Shown here one piece after another: positions 34,687-47,252 of a DNA stretch of 64,000 nt. This DNA comes from Parapristionchus giblindavisi. Its lineage: Eukaryota > Nematoda > Chromadorea > Rhabditida > Diplogasteridae. The translations under genes were made by a program, and so were the position numbers. The notes beneath the pieces are model-generated. The model saw nothing but the letters and a program-made list of their open reading frames with translations, made no database searches and was not told where the DNA came from. Within the stretch, counting starts at the first letter, position 1. The number at the start of each line of letters is the position of its first letter. The stretch lies in assembly GCA_943737045.1 (NCBI GenBank), contig CALSFV010000045.1, positions 558,001 to 622,000 on the forward strand. The letters are read 5' to 3'.

Positions 34687-36757
34687 ATATATCATTTGAA
34701 AGAGCAAAAAATTCTGAATAAGATAGAGCTCAGTTCACGTCGATCTATAAGCTTTCACACCTGCTACATTGACCGAAGTGTACATTTTGGCTCAAAATAA
34801 TTCATGACAAGATAGATTTACAGCAACACCCATGTTGTTATATATCATTTGAAAGAGCAAAAAATTCTGAATAAGATAGAGCTCAGTTCACGTCGATCTA
34901 TAAGCTTTCACACCTGCTACATTGACCGAAGTGTACATTTTGGCTCAAAATAATTCATGACAAGATAGATTTTCAGCAACACCCATGTTGTAATATATCA
35001 TTTGAAAGAGCAAAAAATTCTGAATAAGATAGAGCTCAGTTCACCTCGATCTATAAGCTTTCACACCTGCTACATTGACCGAAGTACAAAAGTAACTTTC
35101 ACTCTGATAAGAACAAAACATGTTATGAGACAAAAATTACAAAGATAACCCATCGTGTGATATACTAGGTGAAAGAGCAAAAAATTCTGAATAAGATAGA
35201 GCTCTGTTCATGTCGATCTATAAGCTTTCACACCTGCTACATTGACCGAAGTGTACATTTTGGCTCAAAATAATTCATGACAAGATAGATTTTCAGCAAC
35301 ACCCATGTTGTTATATATCATTCGAAAGAGCAAAAAATTCTGAATAAGATAGTGCTCAGTTCACGTCGATCTATAAGCTTTCACACCTGCTACATTGACC
35401 GAAGTGTACATTTTGGCTCAAAATAATTCATGACAAGATAGATTTTCAGCAACACCCATGTTGTTATATATCATTTGAAAGAGCAAAAAATTCTGAATAA
35501 GATAGAGCTCAGTTCACCTCGATCTATAAGCTTTCACACCTGCTACATTGACCGAAGTACAAAAGTAACTTTCACTCTGATAAGAACAAAACATGTTATG
35601 AGACAAAAAATTACAAAGATAACCCATCGTGTGATATACTAGGTGAAAGAGCAAAAAATTCTGAATAAGATAGAGCTCTGTTCACGTCGATCTATAAGCT
35701 TTCACACCTGCTACATTGACCGAAGTGTACATTTTGGCTCAAAATAATTCATGACAAGATAGATTTACAGCAACACCCATGTTGTTATATATTATTTGAA
35801 AGAGCAAAAAATTCTGAATAAGATAGAGCTCAGATCACGTCGATCTATAAGCTTTCACACCTGCTACATTGACCGAAGTGTACATTTTGGCTCAAAATAA
35901 TTCATGACAAGATAGATTTACAGCAACACCCATGTTGTTATATATCATTTGAAAGAGCAAAAAATTCTGAATAAGATAGAGCTCAGTTCACGTCGATCTA
36001 TAAGCTTTCACACCTGCTACATTGACCGAAGTACAAAAGTAACTTTCACTCTGATAAGAACAAAACATGTTATGAGACAAAAAATTACAAAGATAACCCA
36101 TCGTGTGATATACTAGGTGAAAGAGCAAAAAATTCTGAATAAGATAGAGCTCTGTTCACGTCGATCTATAAGCTTTCACACCTGCTACATTGACCGAAGT
36201 GTACATTTTGGCTCAAAATAATTCATGACAAGATAGATTTACAGCAACACCCATGTTGTTATATATTATTTGAAAGAGCAAAAAATTCTGAATAAGATAG
36301 AGCTCAGATCACGTCGATCTATAAGCTTTCACACCTGCTACATTGACCGAAGTGTACATTTTGGCTCAAAATAATTCATGACAAGATAGATTTACAGCAA
36401 CACCCATGTTGTTATATATCATTTGAAAGAGCAAAAAATTCTGAATAAGATAGAGCTCAGTTCACGTCGATCTATAAGCTTTCACACCTGCTACATTGAC
36501 CGAAGTACAAAAGTAACTTTCACTCTGATAAGAACAAAACATGTTATGATACAAAAAATTACAAAGATAACCCATCGTGTGATATACTGGGTGAAAGAGC
36601 AAAAAATTCTGAATAAGATAGAGCTCTGTTCACGTCGATCTATAAGCTTTCACACCTGCTACATTGACCGAAGTACAAAAGTAACTTTCACTCTGATAAG
36701 AACAAAACATGTTATGAGACAAAAAATTTCAAAGATAACCGATCGTGTGATACTGGG
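34687..36757 (+). repeat. Satellite block 12, including a 474-bp tandem duplication
   Basis: 2,071 bp. It begins like the other composite-repeat blocks. It then carries two tandem copies of a 474-bp A-A-B segment, starting near 35641 and 36115, each with 'tatattatttg' and 'agatcacg' in the second A. The final B unit has 'tttcaaagataaccgatcg' and the shortened 'gtgatactggg', as before the other two retroelements, but lacks the 'gaattag' and 'cacgacg' changes. Confidence 0.92.
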
Positions 36758-37008
36758 TGTTGGATACCTTGATATGTGGAGACTAGAGTAGTAACCAATA
36801 CAAGTTTATCACAAATATATAATAGAGTTCGAGTCTAAGACTAGGGATAGAAGAGACCTACTTGTAACCTACGCTAAGCTAAGAATGAAATAGAGAATCA
36901 TGTGTAGAGTAATGATTATGATAATTAGGGATAATGTACAATGACTATTATGCATTAGCTATATGATAATTATAATATGCTAACTAGATTAGATTACACT
37001 ACACAACA
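36758..37008 (-). repeat. 3' LTR, retroelement copy 3
   Basis: 251 bp, TGTTG...CAACA, identical by eye to the 5' LTR at 40004-40254. Confidence 0.93.
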
Positions 37009-37018
37009 CCTCCTTCCT
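37009..37018 (-). other. Polypurine tract, retroelement copy 3
   Basis: AGGAAGGAGG on the minus strand, directly against the 3' LTR. Confidence 0.8.
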
Positions 37019-37066
37019 AAGATTCTAAGTTAAAGACAACAGAATCGATAATCAATACAATAAAAA

Positions 37067-39337
37067 CTAATTTACAATTGAACTAACGTAACTACTACAT
37101 TCGGAGGTATTACTAACAACGGGCCTTCGGTCTCTGACCAGACGATGATATGCCTTGCTTGAGGGGTCTGGGATAGGCATGACGATGACAGCTCCAGTTG
37201 AATTATCCTTCGTAGTTTCTTCTGTCGGCTTCTTGATATCGAATGAATCGATTTGAAGATCAAGTATATCATCTTCATCTTGATCTCTTCGGGAGATTAA
37301 TTGATTGGCATGAGCCTTCATTCTCCTTCCTCCCTTATCAATGAGATAAACAACTCGATGGTGTTTATCTACAATGATGACTTCACTACATTTCACATTA
37401 TTAGGTCCATCTTTTTCACGGGAGTAGACCTTATCACCAGTTTTGAATTCTTTGTGTTTTGCACCATGTTTCAGGTCAAACTGGTTTTTCATATCTTCAT
37501 CCTTCTTATCTGATCTACGACTTGGAACCAAGAGGCTTTGTCTTGTTCTCAGTTTTCGTCCGAGAAATACTTCAGCTGGTGACTTATTAGCTAGTTGTCT
37601 GTTCGGATTCGATCGATATTCCATGAGGAATGTCTTAACATTCTCTACTTCAGGTCGTTCTCCATTCAATTTCAGGAGTGTTCGTTTGAATTTATCAACG
37701 AATCGTTCTGCTTGACCATTAGATTGAGGATGATATGGCGGAGTCAGCACGTGATTGATACCGTAGTTGTTACAGTATTCTCGGAAATCACTCGAAGTGA
37801 ATTGTGTTCCGTTATCACTGACCAATGTTTCTGGACAACCATATGCAGATATGAACTTGTGAATATGTGTGATGGTAGAATTAGTATCTATTCTATCCAT
37901 TTCTATTACTTCAGGCCATTTACTGTGTGCATCTACGATAATCAAGTAATACTTTCCATTCATAGGTCCTGCGAAATCAACGTGAATTCGCTCCATTGGT
38001 CTATCAGTTGATGGCCATGGTTCTATTGGTACCTTGATTGGATTCTTGATTTGATTCATTACGAGTTGATCTTCAACTTCATTCTGTAATGATCTGATGA
38101 GATTCAGTTTCCAGAACCAATCAGTTCCGATTAAATTTACAGGCGAATCTGTTACATAAACAAATCCCCTATTCTCATCATTCTTATATTTCATTTTACA
38201 ATGAAATTTTCCGAGTATGGATACACCTGTGCCATTCGCACACTTAGCCTGTATTCTTCCCTCTTTTAGGGTGGGAGATCCCAGTGTTTTCCATACATTC
38301 TTGGAGATAAAGGTTAGATCTGAACCAGTATCTACTCGGAATTCAATGCTCTTTCCATTAACATTGACTTGTGCATAGACTCGATTACTGACGACCTGAT
38401 TACAGAACACAGCATTGTTGTTCTTTCTCTTATAGAATTTATTTCTTTTGTAATCTTTCTTTGGTCGTTTATCTGGATATTTCTTCCAGCATTCATGCAC
38501 TGCATGACCATGTCTATCACAATATGCACATTTATTATCTGATGAACTCTTATCACTTTTTGTCTTCGAATCAACCACAGCGGTATCATCGTTCACCTTG
38601 TTCGACTTATTATCCCGTAACAGGTAGACATTATTTTGATCTTCTACAGCAGCAACATCTCTTTCAAGTGCTTGAAGTGTAGAGAACTTCTCTACGAGTT
38701 CATTCAAAGTGAAATCTTGTTTGTTATTAACAATGTTCATCAGATTTGTTCGAGCCTTTTTCAGGTTTGGTAGATCAAGACCTGCAAGGAATACAGTGAC
38801 CTTCAATTCGTCTTCTGTAATCTCCTTCATCTTTCCCTTCTGATATAGATTGTTGACTTCAGATGCAAATTTCTTGACATCAGTCAATCCAAGTATAGAC
38901 ATTCTTTGATTGAGAAATCTTAGACGTAGTTCAAAATCAGAAACTTGTCTACCGAATAGATTAGTCAATTCTTTCACTGTATTCTCAAATGTCTCACTAT
39001 ACACATCTTTAGGTGACAAATGATTCTTATACTGTGAATTGCATTTTGTACTCAAATGTCTCAACATGATTCTTACTCTGAGTTTCTCATCTAAGTGAAT
39101 CATATCATGTTCGAAGATGTCTTTGTATCTATCATACCAATTCTCGAACGTACACTCTGAGGTTACTGTAGGATCAGTCGTAACTCTCGCTCCATTCGAT
39201 TCATTGAGAGCTCTGATTAGTTTCTCAACTCTCTTATCAGACTCTTCTTGCATCTTGAGCATCATCTTCATGAACGTATCCATCATAGAGTTCATTCCAT
39301 TCGAATCACTCGATTTGGTTCCACCTGAATCAGTCAT
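37067..39337 (-). CDS. Gag-protease-integrase fusion polyprotein, copy 3
   Basis: 756 codons, no stop or frameshift. The domain plan matches the other copies: Gag, CCHC knuckle (C270-C283), retropepsin (D336-T-G-S-D), direct passage to the integrase core (D454, D508, E544; 35 residues between the last two) and C-terminal SH3-like domain. RT, RNase H and the integrase zinc finger are absent. Distinguishing residues are K85, E332, G404 and N584. G404 (codon 38126-38128) gives the standard hydrophobic-hydrophobic-Gly element near the end of the retropepsin fold, so this is the only copy in which protease could be fully normal. It could supply or bind Gag particles, but cannot make cDNA alone. 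Confidence 0.92.
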   Translation of the reverse strand: MTDSGGTKSSDSNGMNSMMDTFMKMMLKMQEESDKRVEKLIRALNESNGARVTTDPTVTSECTFENWYDRYKDIFEHDMIHLDEKLRVRIMLRHLSTKCNSQYKNHLSPKDVYSETFENTVKELTNLFGRQVSDFELRLRFLNQRMSILGLTDVKKFASEVNNLYQKGKMKEITEDELKVTVFLAGLDLPNLKKARTNLMNIVNNKQDFTLNELVEKFSTLQALERDVAAVEDQNNVYLLRDNKSNKVNDDTAVVDSKTKSDKSSSDNKCAYCDRHGHAVHECWKKYPDKRPKKDYKRNKFYKRKNNNAVFCNQVVSNRVYAQVNVNGKSIEFRVDTGSDLTFISKNVWKTLGSPTLKEGRIQAKCANGTGVSILGKFHCKMKYKNDENRGFVYVTDSPVNLIGTDWFWKLNLIRSLQNEVEDQLVMNQIKNPIKVPIEPWPSTDRPMERIHVDFAGPMNGKYYLIIVDAHSKWPEVIEMDRIDTNSTITHIHKFISAYGCPETLVSDNGTQFTSSDFREYCNNYGINHVLTPPYHPQSNGQAERFVDKFKRTLLKLNGERPEVENVKTFLMEYRSNPNRQLANKSPAEVFLGRKLRTRQSLLVPSRRSDKKDEDMKNQFDLKHGAKHKEFKTGDKVYSREKDGPNNVKCSEVIIVDKHHRVVYLIDKGGRRMKAHANQLISRRDQDEDDILDLQIDSFDIKKPTEETTKDNSTGAVIVMPIPDPSSKAYHRLVRDRRPVVSNTSECSSYVSSIVN

Positions 39338-40003
39338 GATTATAGTCTGTACTGTTCAATGATAACTATCACGTACTCTATAGTCTGTACTGTCTCTGAC
39401 CTGATGTGTACTAGCTACTCGTATCGTGTACGGTGCTCTGATCTTTGATCTCTTATGTGCTTGCTACTCGTATCGTGTACGGTGCTTTGATCTTTGATCT
39501 CAGTTATCTGGTGGATGATCTTTGATCTCCAGTTTCTGGTTTCAGAGTGATCTATGACCTTTGGTCTCTGATCTTTGGTCTCTAGTCTCAATGGACAACG
39601 ATCTTAAGATACGGTGATCTTGATCAGACCTGTGTCAACCTCGGTATCACAATAGCGATACAGTATCCAACCGGGAATCACAACGGTGGTACAGGTTACA
39701 CTCGGCTCTTACAATGGTTGCTTTAAATATCAAGTGTGGATCACAAGATAGCAGAGCCAAGGGCCGTGACCAATCGCAGCAACAATCGAGCGTATCGAAG
39801 TGCCGGTCACAGTGACTATCTCCAGGTGTTACAATATCCACAGACACCAGTCACAGTGGCTATCTCCAGGCTAAGATCTATGCTTTGCCAGCCACGACTT
39901 ACCAGAAACTTACCAGAAACTTGATTCTTAGCAAAACTAGGTAAAGTCTAAGTCTAATCCTAATCCTAAGTCTTAAACCTTAATCTAAGATCCTGGTCGC
40001 CAA
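39338..40003 (-). other. Leader and primer-binding site, retroelement copy 3
   Basis: 666-bp leader with the same 49-bp-period direct repeats as in copies 1 and 2. The primer-binding site TGGCGACCAGGATC occupies about 39988-40002 on the minus strand, next to the 5' LTR. Confidence 0.72.
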
Positions 40004-40254
40004 TGTTGGATACCTTGATATGTGGAGACTAGAGTAGTAACCAATACAAGTTTATCACAAATATATAATAGAGTTCGAGTCTAAGACTAGGGATAGAAGA
40101 GACCTACTTGTAACCTACGCTAAGCTAAGAATGAAATAGAGAATCATGTGTAGAGTAATGATTATGATAATTAGGGATAATGTACAATGACTATTATGCA
40201 TTAGCTATATGATAATTATAATATGCTAACTAGATTAGATTACACTACACAACA
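40004..40254 (-). repeat. 5' LTR, retroelement copy 3
   Basis: 251 bp, identical by eye to 36758-37008. The target duplication CTGGG follows at 40255-40259. Confidence 0.93.
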
Positions 40255-42522
40255 CTGGGTGAAAGCGCAAAAAATTATGAATAAGATAGAACTCTGTTCA
40301 CGTCGATCTATAAGCTTTCACAAATGCTACATTGACCGAAGTGTACATTTTGGCTCAAAATAATTCATGACAAGATAGATTTTCAGCAAAACCCATGTTG
40401 TTATATATCATTTGAAAGAGCAAAAAATTCTGAATAAGATAGAGCTCAGTTCACGTCGATCTATAAGCTTTCACACCTGCTACATTGACCGAAGTGTACA
40501 TTTTGGCTCAAAATAATTCATGACAAGATAGATTTTCAGCAACACCCATGTTGTTATATATCATTTGAAAGAGCAAAAAATTCTGAATAAGATAGAGCTC
40601 AGTTCACGTCGATCTATAAGCTTTCACACCTGCTACATTGACCGAAGTACAAAAGTAACTTTCACTCTGATAAGAACAAAACATGTTATGAGACAAAAAA
40701 TTACAAAGATAAGAACAAAACAAAGATAACCCATCGTGTGATATACTGGGTGAAAGAGCAAAAAATTCTGAATAAGATAGAGCTCTGTTCACGTCGATCT
40801 ATAAGCTTTCACACCTGCTACATTGACCGAAGTGTACATTTTGGCTCAAAATAATTCATGACAAGATAGATTTACAGCAACACCCATGTTGTTATATATC
40901 ATTTGAAAGAGCAAAAAATTCTGAATAAGATAGAGCTCAGTTCACGTCGATCTATAAGCTTTCACACCTGCTACATTGACCGAAGTACAAAAGTAACTTT
41001 CACTCTGATAAGAACAAAACATGTTATGAGACAAAAAATTACAAAGATAACCCATCGTGTGATATACTGGGTGAAAGCGCAAAAAATTATGAATAAGATA
41101 GAGCTCTGTTCACGTCGATCTATAAGCTTTCACACCTGCTACATTGACCGAAGTGTACATTTTGGCTCAAAATAATTCATGACAAGATAGATTTTCAGCA
41201 ACACCCATGTTGTTATATATCATTTGAAAGAGCAAAAAATTCTGAATAAGATAGAGCTCAGTTCACGTCGATCTATAAGCTTTCACACCTGCTACATTGA
41301 CCGAAGTACAAAAGTAACTTTCACTCTGATAAGAACAAAACATGTTATGAGACAAAAAATTACAAAGATAACCCATCGTGTGATATACTGGGTGAAAGAG
41401 CAAAAAATTCTGAATAAGATAGAGCTCTGTTCACGTCGATCTATAAGCTTTCACACCTGCTACATTGACCGAAGTACAAAAGTAACTTTCACTCTGATAA
41501 GAACAAAACATGTTATGAGACAAAAAATTACAAAGATAACCCATCGTGTGATATACTGGGTGAAAGAGCAAAAAATTCTGAATAAGATAGAGCTCTGTTC
41601 ACGTCGATCTATAAGCTTTCACACCTGCTACATTGACCGAAGTGTACATTTTGGCTCAAAATAATTCATGACAAGATAGATTTTCAGCAACACCCATGTT
41701 GTTATATATCATTTGAAAGAGCAAAAAATTCTGAATAAGATAGAGCTCAGTTCACGTCGATCTATAAGCTTTCACACCTGCTACATTGACCGAAGTACAA
41801 AAGTAACTTTCACTCTGATAAGAACAAAACATGTTATGAGACAAAAAATTACAAAGATAACCCATCGTGTGATATACTGGGTGAAAGAGCAAAAAATTCT
41901 GAATAAGATAGAGCTCTGTTCACGTCGATCTATAAGCTTTCACACCTGCTACATTGACCGAAGTGTACATTTTGGCTCAAAATAATTCATGACAAGATAG
42001 ATTTTCAGCAACACCCATGTTGTTATATATCATTTGAAAGAGCAAAAAATTCTGAATAAGATAGAGCTCAGTTCACGTCGATCTATAAGCTTTCACACCT
42101 GCTACATTGACCGAAGTACAAAAGTAACTTTCACTCTGATAAGAACAAAACATGTTATGAGACAAAAAATTACAAAGATAACCCATCGTGTGATATACTG
42201 GGTGAAAGCGCAAAAAATTCTGAATAAGATAGAGCTCTGTTCACGTCGATCTATAAGCTTTCACACCTGCTACATTGACCGAAGTACAAAAGTAACTTTC
42301 ACTCTGATAAGAACAAAACATGTTATGAGACAAAAAATTACAAAGATAACCCATCGTGTGATATACTGGGTGAAAGAGCAAAAAATTCTGAATAAGATAG
42401 AGCTCTGTTCACGTCGATCTATAAGCTTTCACACCTGCTACATTGACCGAAGTGTACATTTTGGCTCAAAATAATTCATGACAAGATAGATTTTCAGCAA
42501 CACCCATGTTGTTATATATCAT

Positions 42523-42707
42523 TTGAAAGAGCAAAAAATTCTGAATAAGATAGAGCTCAGTTCACGTCGATCTATAAGCTTTCACACCTGCTACATTGAC
42601 CGAAGTACAAAAGTAACTTTCACTCTGATAAGAACAAAACATGTTATGAGACAAAAAATTACAAAGATAAGAACAAAACAAAGATAACCCATCGTGTGAT
42701 ATACTGG
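42523..42707 (+). repeat. B185 monomer variant (representative)
   Basis: B monomer with a 17-bp insertion at 42670-42686 ('agaacaaaacaaagata'). It duplicates motifs already present in the same unit ('gataagaacaaaac' upstream and 'caaagata' adjacent), so slippage or local templating explains it. The insertion is not a multiple of three and breaks the long frame of the B unit. Confidence 0.9.
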
Positions 42708-45307
42708 GTGAAAGAGCAAAAAATTCTGAATAAGATAGAGCTCTGTTCACGTCGATCTATAAGCTTTCACACCTGCTACATTGACCGAAGTGTACATTTT
42801 GGCTCAAAATAATTCATGACAAGATAGATTTTCAGCAACACCCATGTTGTTATATATCATTTGAAAGAGCAAAAAATTCTGAATAAGATAGAGCTCAGTT
42901 CACGTCGATCTATAAGCTTTCACACCTGCTACATTGACCGAAGTACAAAAGTAACTTTCACTCTGATAAGAACAAAACATGTTATGAGACAAAAAATTAC
43001 AAAGATAACCCATCGTGTGATATACTGGGTGAAAGCGCAAAAAATTCTGAATAAGATAGAGCTCTGTTCACGTCGATCTATAAGCTTTCACACCTGCTAC
43101 ATTGACCGAAGTACAAAAGTAACTTTCACTCTGATAAGAACAAAACATGTTATGAGACAAAAAATTACAAAGATAACCCATCGTGTGATATACTGGGTGA
43201 AAGAGCAAAAGATTCTGAATAAGATAGAGCTCTGTTCACGTCGATCTATAAGCTTTCACACCTGCTACATTGACCGAAGTGTACATTTTGGCTCAAAATA
43301 ATTCATGACAAGATAGATTTTCAGCAACACCCATGTTGTTATATATCATTTGAAAGAGCAAAAAATTCTGAATAAGATAGAGCTCAGTTCACGTCGATCT
43401 ATAAGCTTTCACACCTGCTACATTGACCGAAGTACAAAAGTAACTTTCACTCTGATAAGAACAAAACATGTTATGAGACAAAAAATTACAAAGATAACCC
43501 ATCGTGTGATATACTGGGTGAAAGCGCAAAAAATTCTGAATAAGATAGAGCTCTGTTCACGTCGATCTATAAGCTTTCACACCTGCTACATTGACCGAAG
43601 TACAAAAGTAACTTTCACTCTGATAAGAACAAAACATGTTATGAGACAAAAAATTACAAAGATAACCCATCGTGTGATATACTGGGTGAAAGAGCAAAAA
43701 ATTCTGAATAAGATAGAGCTCTGTTCACGTCGATCTATAAGCTTTCACACCTGCTACATTGACCGAAGTGTACATTTTGGCTCAAAATAATTCATGACAA
43801 GATAGATTTTCAGCAACACCCATGTTGTTATATATCATTTGAAAGAGCAAAAAATTCTGAATAAGATAGAGCTCAGTTCACGTCGATCTATAAGCTTTCA
43901 CACCTGCTACATTGACCGAAGTACAAAAGTAACTTTCACTCTGATAAGAACAAAACATGTTATGAGACAAAAAATTACAAAGATAACCCATCGTGTGATA
44001 TACTGGGTGAAAGCGCAAAAAATTCTGAATAAGATAGAGCTCTGTTCACGTCGATCTATAAGCTTTCACACCTGCTACATTGACCGAAGTACAAAAGTAA
44101 CTTTCACTCTGATAAGAACAAAACATGTTATGAGACAAAAAATTACAAAGATAACCCATCGTGTGATATACTGGGTGAAAGAGCAAAAAATTCTGAATAA
44201 GATAGAGCTCTGTTCACGTCGATCTATAAGCTTTCACACCTGCTACATTGACCGAAGTGTACATTTTGGCTCAAAATAATTCATGACAAGATAGATTTTC
44301 AGCAACACCCATGTTGTTATATATCATTTGAAAGAGCAAAAAATTCTGAATAAGATAGAGCTCAGTTCACGTCGATCTATAAGCTTTCACACCTGCTACA
44401 TTGACCGAAGTACAAAAGTAACTTTCACTCTGATAAGAACAAAACATGTTATGAGACAAAAAATTACAAAGATAAGAACAAAACAAAGATAACCCATCGT
44501 GTGATATACTGGGTGAAAGAGCAAAAAATTCTGAATAAGATAGAGCTCTGTTCACGTCGATCTATAAGCTTTCACACCTGCTACATTGACCGAAGTGTAC
44601 ATTTTGGCTCAAAATAATTCATGACAAGATAGATTTACAGCAACACCCATGTTGTTATATATCATTTGAAAGAGCAAAAAATTCTGAATAAGATAGAGCT
44701 CAGTTCACGTCGATCTATAAGCTTTCACACCTGCTACATTGACCGAAGTACAAAAGTAACTTTCACTCTGATAAGAACAAAACATGTTATGAGACAAAAA
44801 ATTACAAAGATAACCCATCGTGTGATATACTGGGTGAAAGAGCAAAAAATTCTGAATAAGATAGAGCTCTGTTCACGTCGATCTATAAGCTTTCACACCT
44901 GCTACATTGACCGAAGTGTACATTTTGGCTCAAAATAATTCATGACAAGATAGATTTTCAGCAACACCCATGTTGTTATATATCATTTGAAAGAGCAAAA
45001 AATTCTGAATAAGATAGAGCTCAGTTCACGTCGATCTATAAGCTTTCACACCTGCTACATTGACCGAAGTACAAAAGTAACTTTCACTCTGATAAGAACA
45101 AAACATGTTATGAGACAAAAAATTACAAAGATAACCCATCGTGTGATATACTGGGTGAAAGCGCAAAAAATTCTGAATAAGATAGAGCTCTGTTCACGTC
45201 GATCTATAAGCTTTCACACCTGCTACATTGACCGAAGTGTACATTTTGGCTCAAAATAATTCATGACAAGATAGATTTTCAGCAACACCCATGTTGTTAT
45301 ATATCAT

Positions 45308-45462
45308 TTGAAAGAGCAAAAAATTTTCAGTATAAGATAGAGCTCAGTTCACGTCGATCTATAAGCTTTCACACCTGCTACATTGACCGAAGTGTACATT
45401 TTGGCTCAAAATAATTCATGACAAGATAGATTTACAGCAACACCCATGTTGTTATATATCAT
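45308..45462 (+). repeat. A155 monomer variant (representative)
   Basis: A monomer in which 'ttctgaata' reads 'ttttcagtata', adding 2 bp. Further copies begin at 50329, 52425, 54353, 56602, 58683, 59480, 60766, 62373, 63170 and 63969 (cut by the window end). They act as landmarks that divide the right-hand array into superunits. Confidence 0.92.
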
Positions 45463-47084
45463 TTGAAAGAGCAAAAAATTCTGAATAAGATAGAGCTCAG
45501 TTCACGTCGATCTATAAGCTTTCACACCTGCTACATTGACCGAAGTACAAAAGTAACTTTCACTCTGATAAGAACAAAACATGTTATGAGACAAAAAATT
45601 ACAAAGATAACCCATCGTGTGATATACTGGGTGAAAGAGCAAAAAATTCTGAATAAGATAGAGCTCTGTTCACGTCGATCTATAAGCTTTCACACCTGCT
45701 ACATTGACCGAAGTACAAAAGTAACTTTCACTCTGATAAGAACAAAACATGTTATGAGACAAAAAATCACAAAGATAACCCATCGTGTGATATACTGGGT
45801 GAAAGCGCAAAAAATTATGAATAAGATAGAACTCTGTTCACGTCGATCTATAAGCTTTCACACCTGCTACATTGACCGAAGTGTACATTTTGGCTCAAAA
45901 TAATTCATGACAAGATAGATTTTCAGCAAAACCCATGTTGTTATATATCATTTGAAAGAGCAAAAAATTCTGAATAAGATAGAGCTCAGTTCACGTCGAT
46001 CTATAAGCTTTCACACCTGCTACATTGACCGAAGTGTACATTTTGGCTCAATATAATTCATGACAAGATAGATTTTCAGCAACACCCATGTTGTTATATA
46101 TCATTTGAAAGAGCAAAAAATTCTGAATAAGATAGAGCTCAGTTCACGTCGATCTATAAGCTTTCACACCTACTACATTGACCGAAGTACAAAAGTAACT
46201 TTCACTCTGATAAGAACAAAACATGTTATGAGACAAAAAATTACAAAGATAAGAACAAAACAAAGATAACCCATCGTGTGATATACTGGGTGAAAGAGCA
46301 AAAAATTCTGAATAAGATAGAGCTCTGTTCACGTCGATCTATAAGCTTTCACACCTGCTACATTGACCGAAGTGTACATTTTGGCTCAAAATAATTCATG
46401 ACAAGATAGATTTACAGCAACACCCATGTTGTTATATATCATTTGAAAGAGCAAAAAATTCTGAATAAGATAGAGCTCAGTTCACGTCGATCTATAAGCT
46501 TTCACACCTGCTACATTGCCCGAAGTACAAAAGTAACTTTCACTCTGATAAGAACAAAACATGTTATGAGACAAAAAATTACAAAGATAACCCATCGTGT
46601 GATATACTGGGTGAAAGAGCAAAAAATTCTGAATAAGATAGAGCTCTGTTCACGTCGATCTATAAGCTTTCACACCTGCTACATTGACCGAAGTGTACAT
46701 TTTGGCTCAAAATAATTCATGACAAGATAGATTTTCAGCAACACCCATGTTGTTATATATCATTTGAAAGAGCAAAAAATTCTGAATAAGATAGAGCTCA
46801 GTTCACGTCGATCTATAAGCTTTCACACCTGCTACATTGACCGAAGTACAAAAGTAACTTTCACTCTGATAAGAACAAAACATGTTATGAGACAAAAAAT
46901 TACAAAGATAACCCATCGTGTGATATACTGGGTGAAAGCGCAAAAAATTCTGAATAAGATAGAGCTCTGTTCACGTCGATCTATAAGCTTTCACACCTGC
47001 TACATTGACCGAAGTGTACATTTTGGCTCAAAATAATTCATGACAAGATAGATTTTCAGCAACACCCATGTTGTTATATATCAT

Positions 47085-47252
47085 TTGAAAGAGCAAAAAA
47101 TTCTGAATAAGATAGAGCTCAGTTCACGTCGATCTATAAGCTTTCACACCTGCTACATTGACCGAAGTACAAAAGTAACTTTCACTCTGATAAGAACAAA
47201 ACATGTTATGAGACAAAAAATTACAAAGATAACCCATCGTGTGATATACTGG
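47085..47252 (+). repeat. B monomer, 168 bp (representative)
   Basis: Shared half up to 'ccgaagt', then a B-specific half with 'acaaaagtaactttcac', 'aacatgtt' (an 8-bp palindrome) and the end 'gtgatatactgg'. It contains GAGCTC and AAGCTT sites. The frame starting TTG-AAA-GAG is open through the unit, but has no ATG start. Confidence 0.93.

Larger units (their letters stand above)
36758..40254 (-). mobile_element. Non-autonomous Ty3/gypsy-like LTR retroelement, copy 3
   Basis: 3,497 bp, LTRs at 36758-37008 and 40004-40254, target duplication CTGGG at 36753-36757 and 40255-40259. The two LTRs are identical by eye. The ORF is intact and retains the usual Gly in the protease LIG-x-D motif. The right flank ('gcgcaaaaaattatgaat', 'gatagaactctg') differs from copies 1 and 2 and matches an unoccupied satellite segment at about 45.8 kb. 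This is the best candidate for the copy closest to the original insertion. Confidence 0.93.

Noticed and set aside
2875..40254. Three independent retroelement insertions with strong site preference.
   Set aside because: Shared private variants outside the target duplication and an identical internal deletion fit one insertion amplified with its flanks.
42523..42707. Hammerhead ribozyme within the satellite, as known in some animal satellites.
   Set aside because: I looked for the CTGANGA core on both strands of A and B. The nearest, CTGATAAG, does not fit and no matching GAAA/helix arrangement is present.
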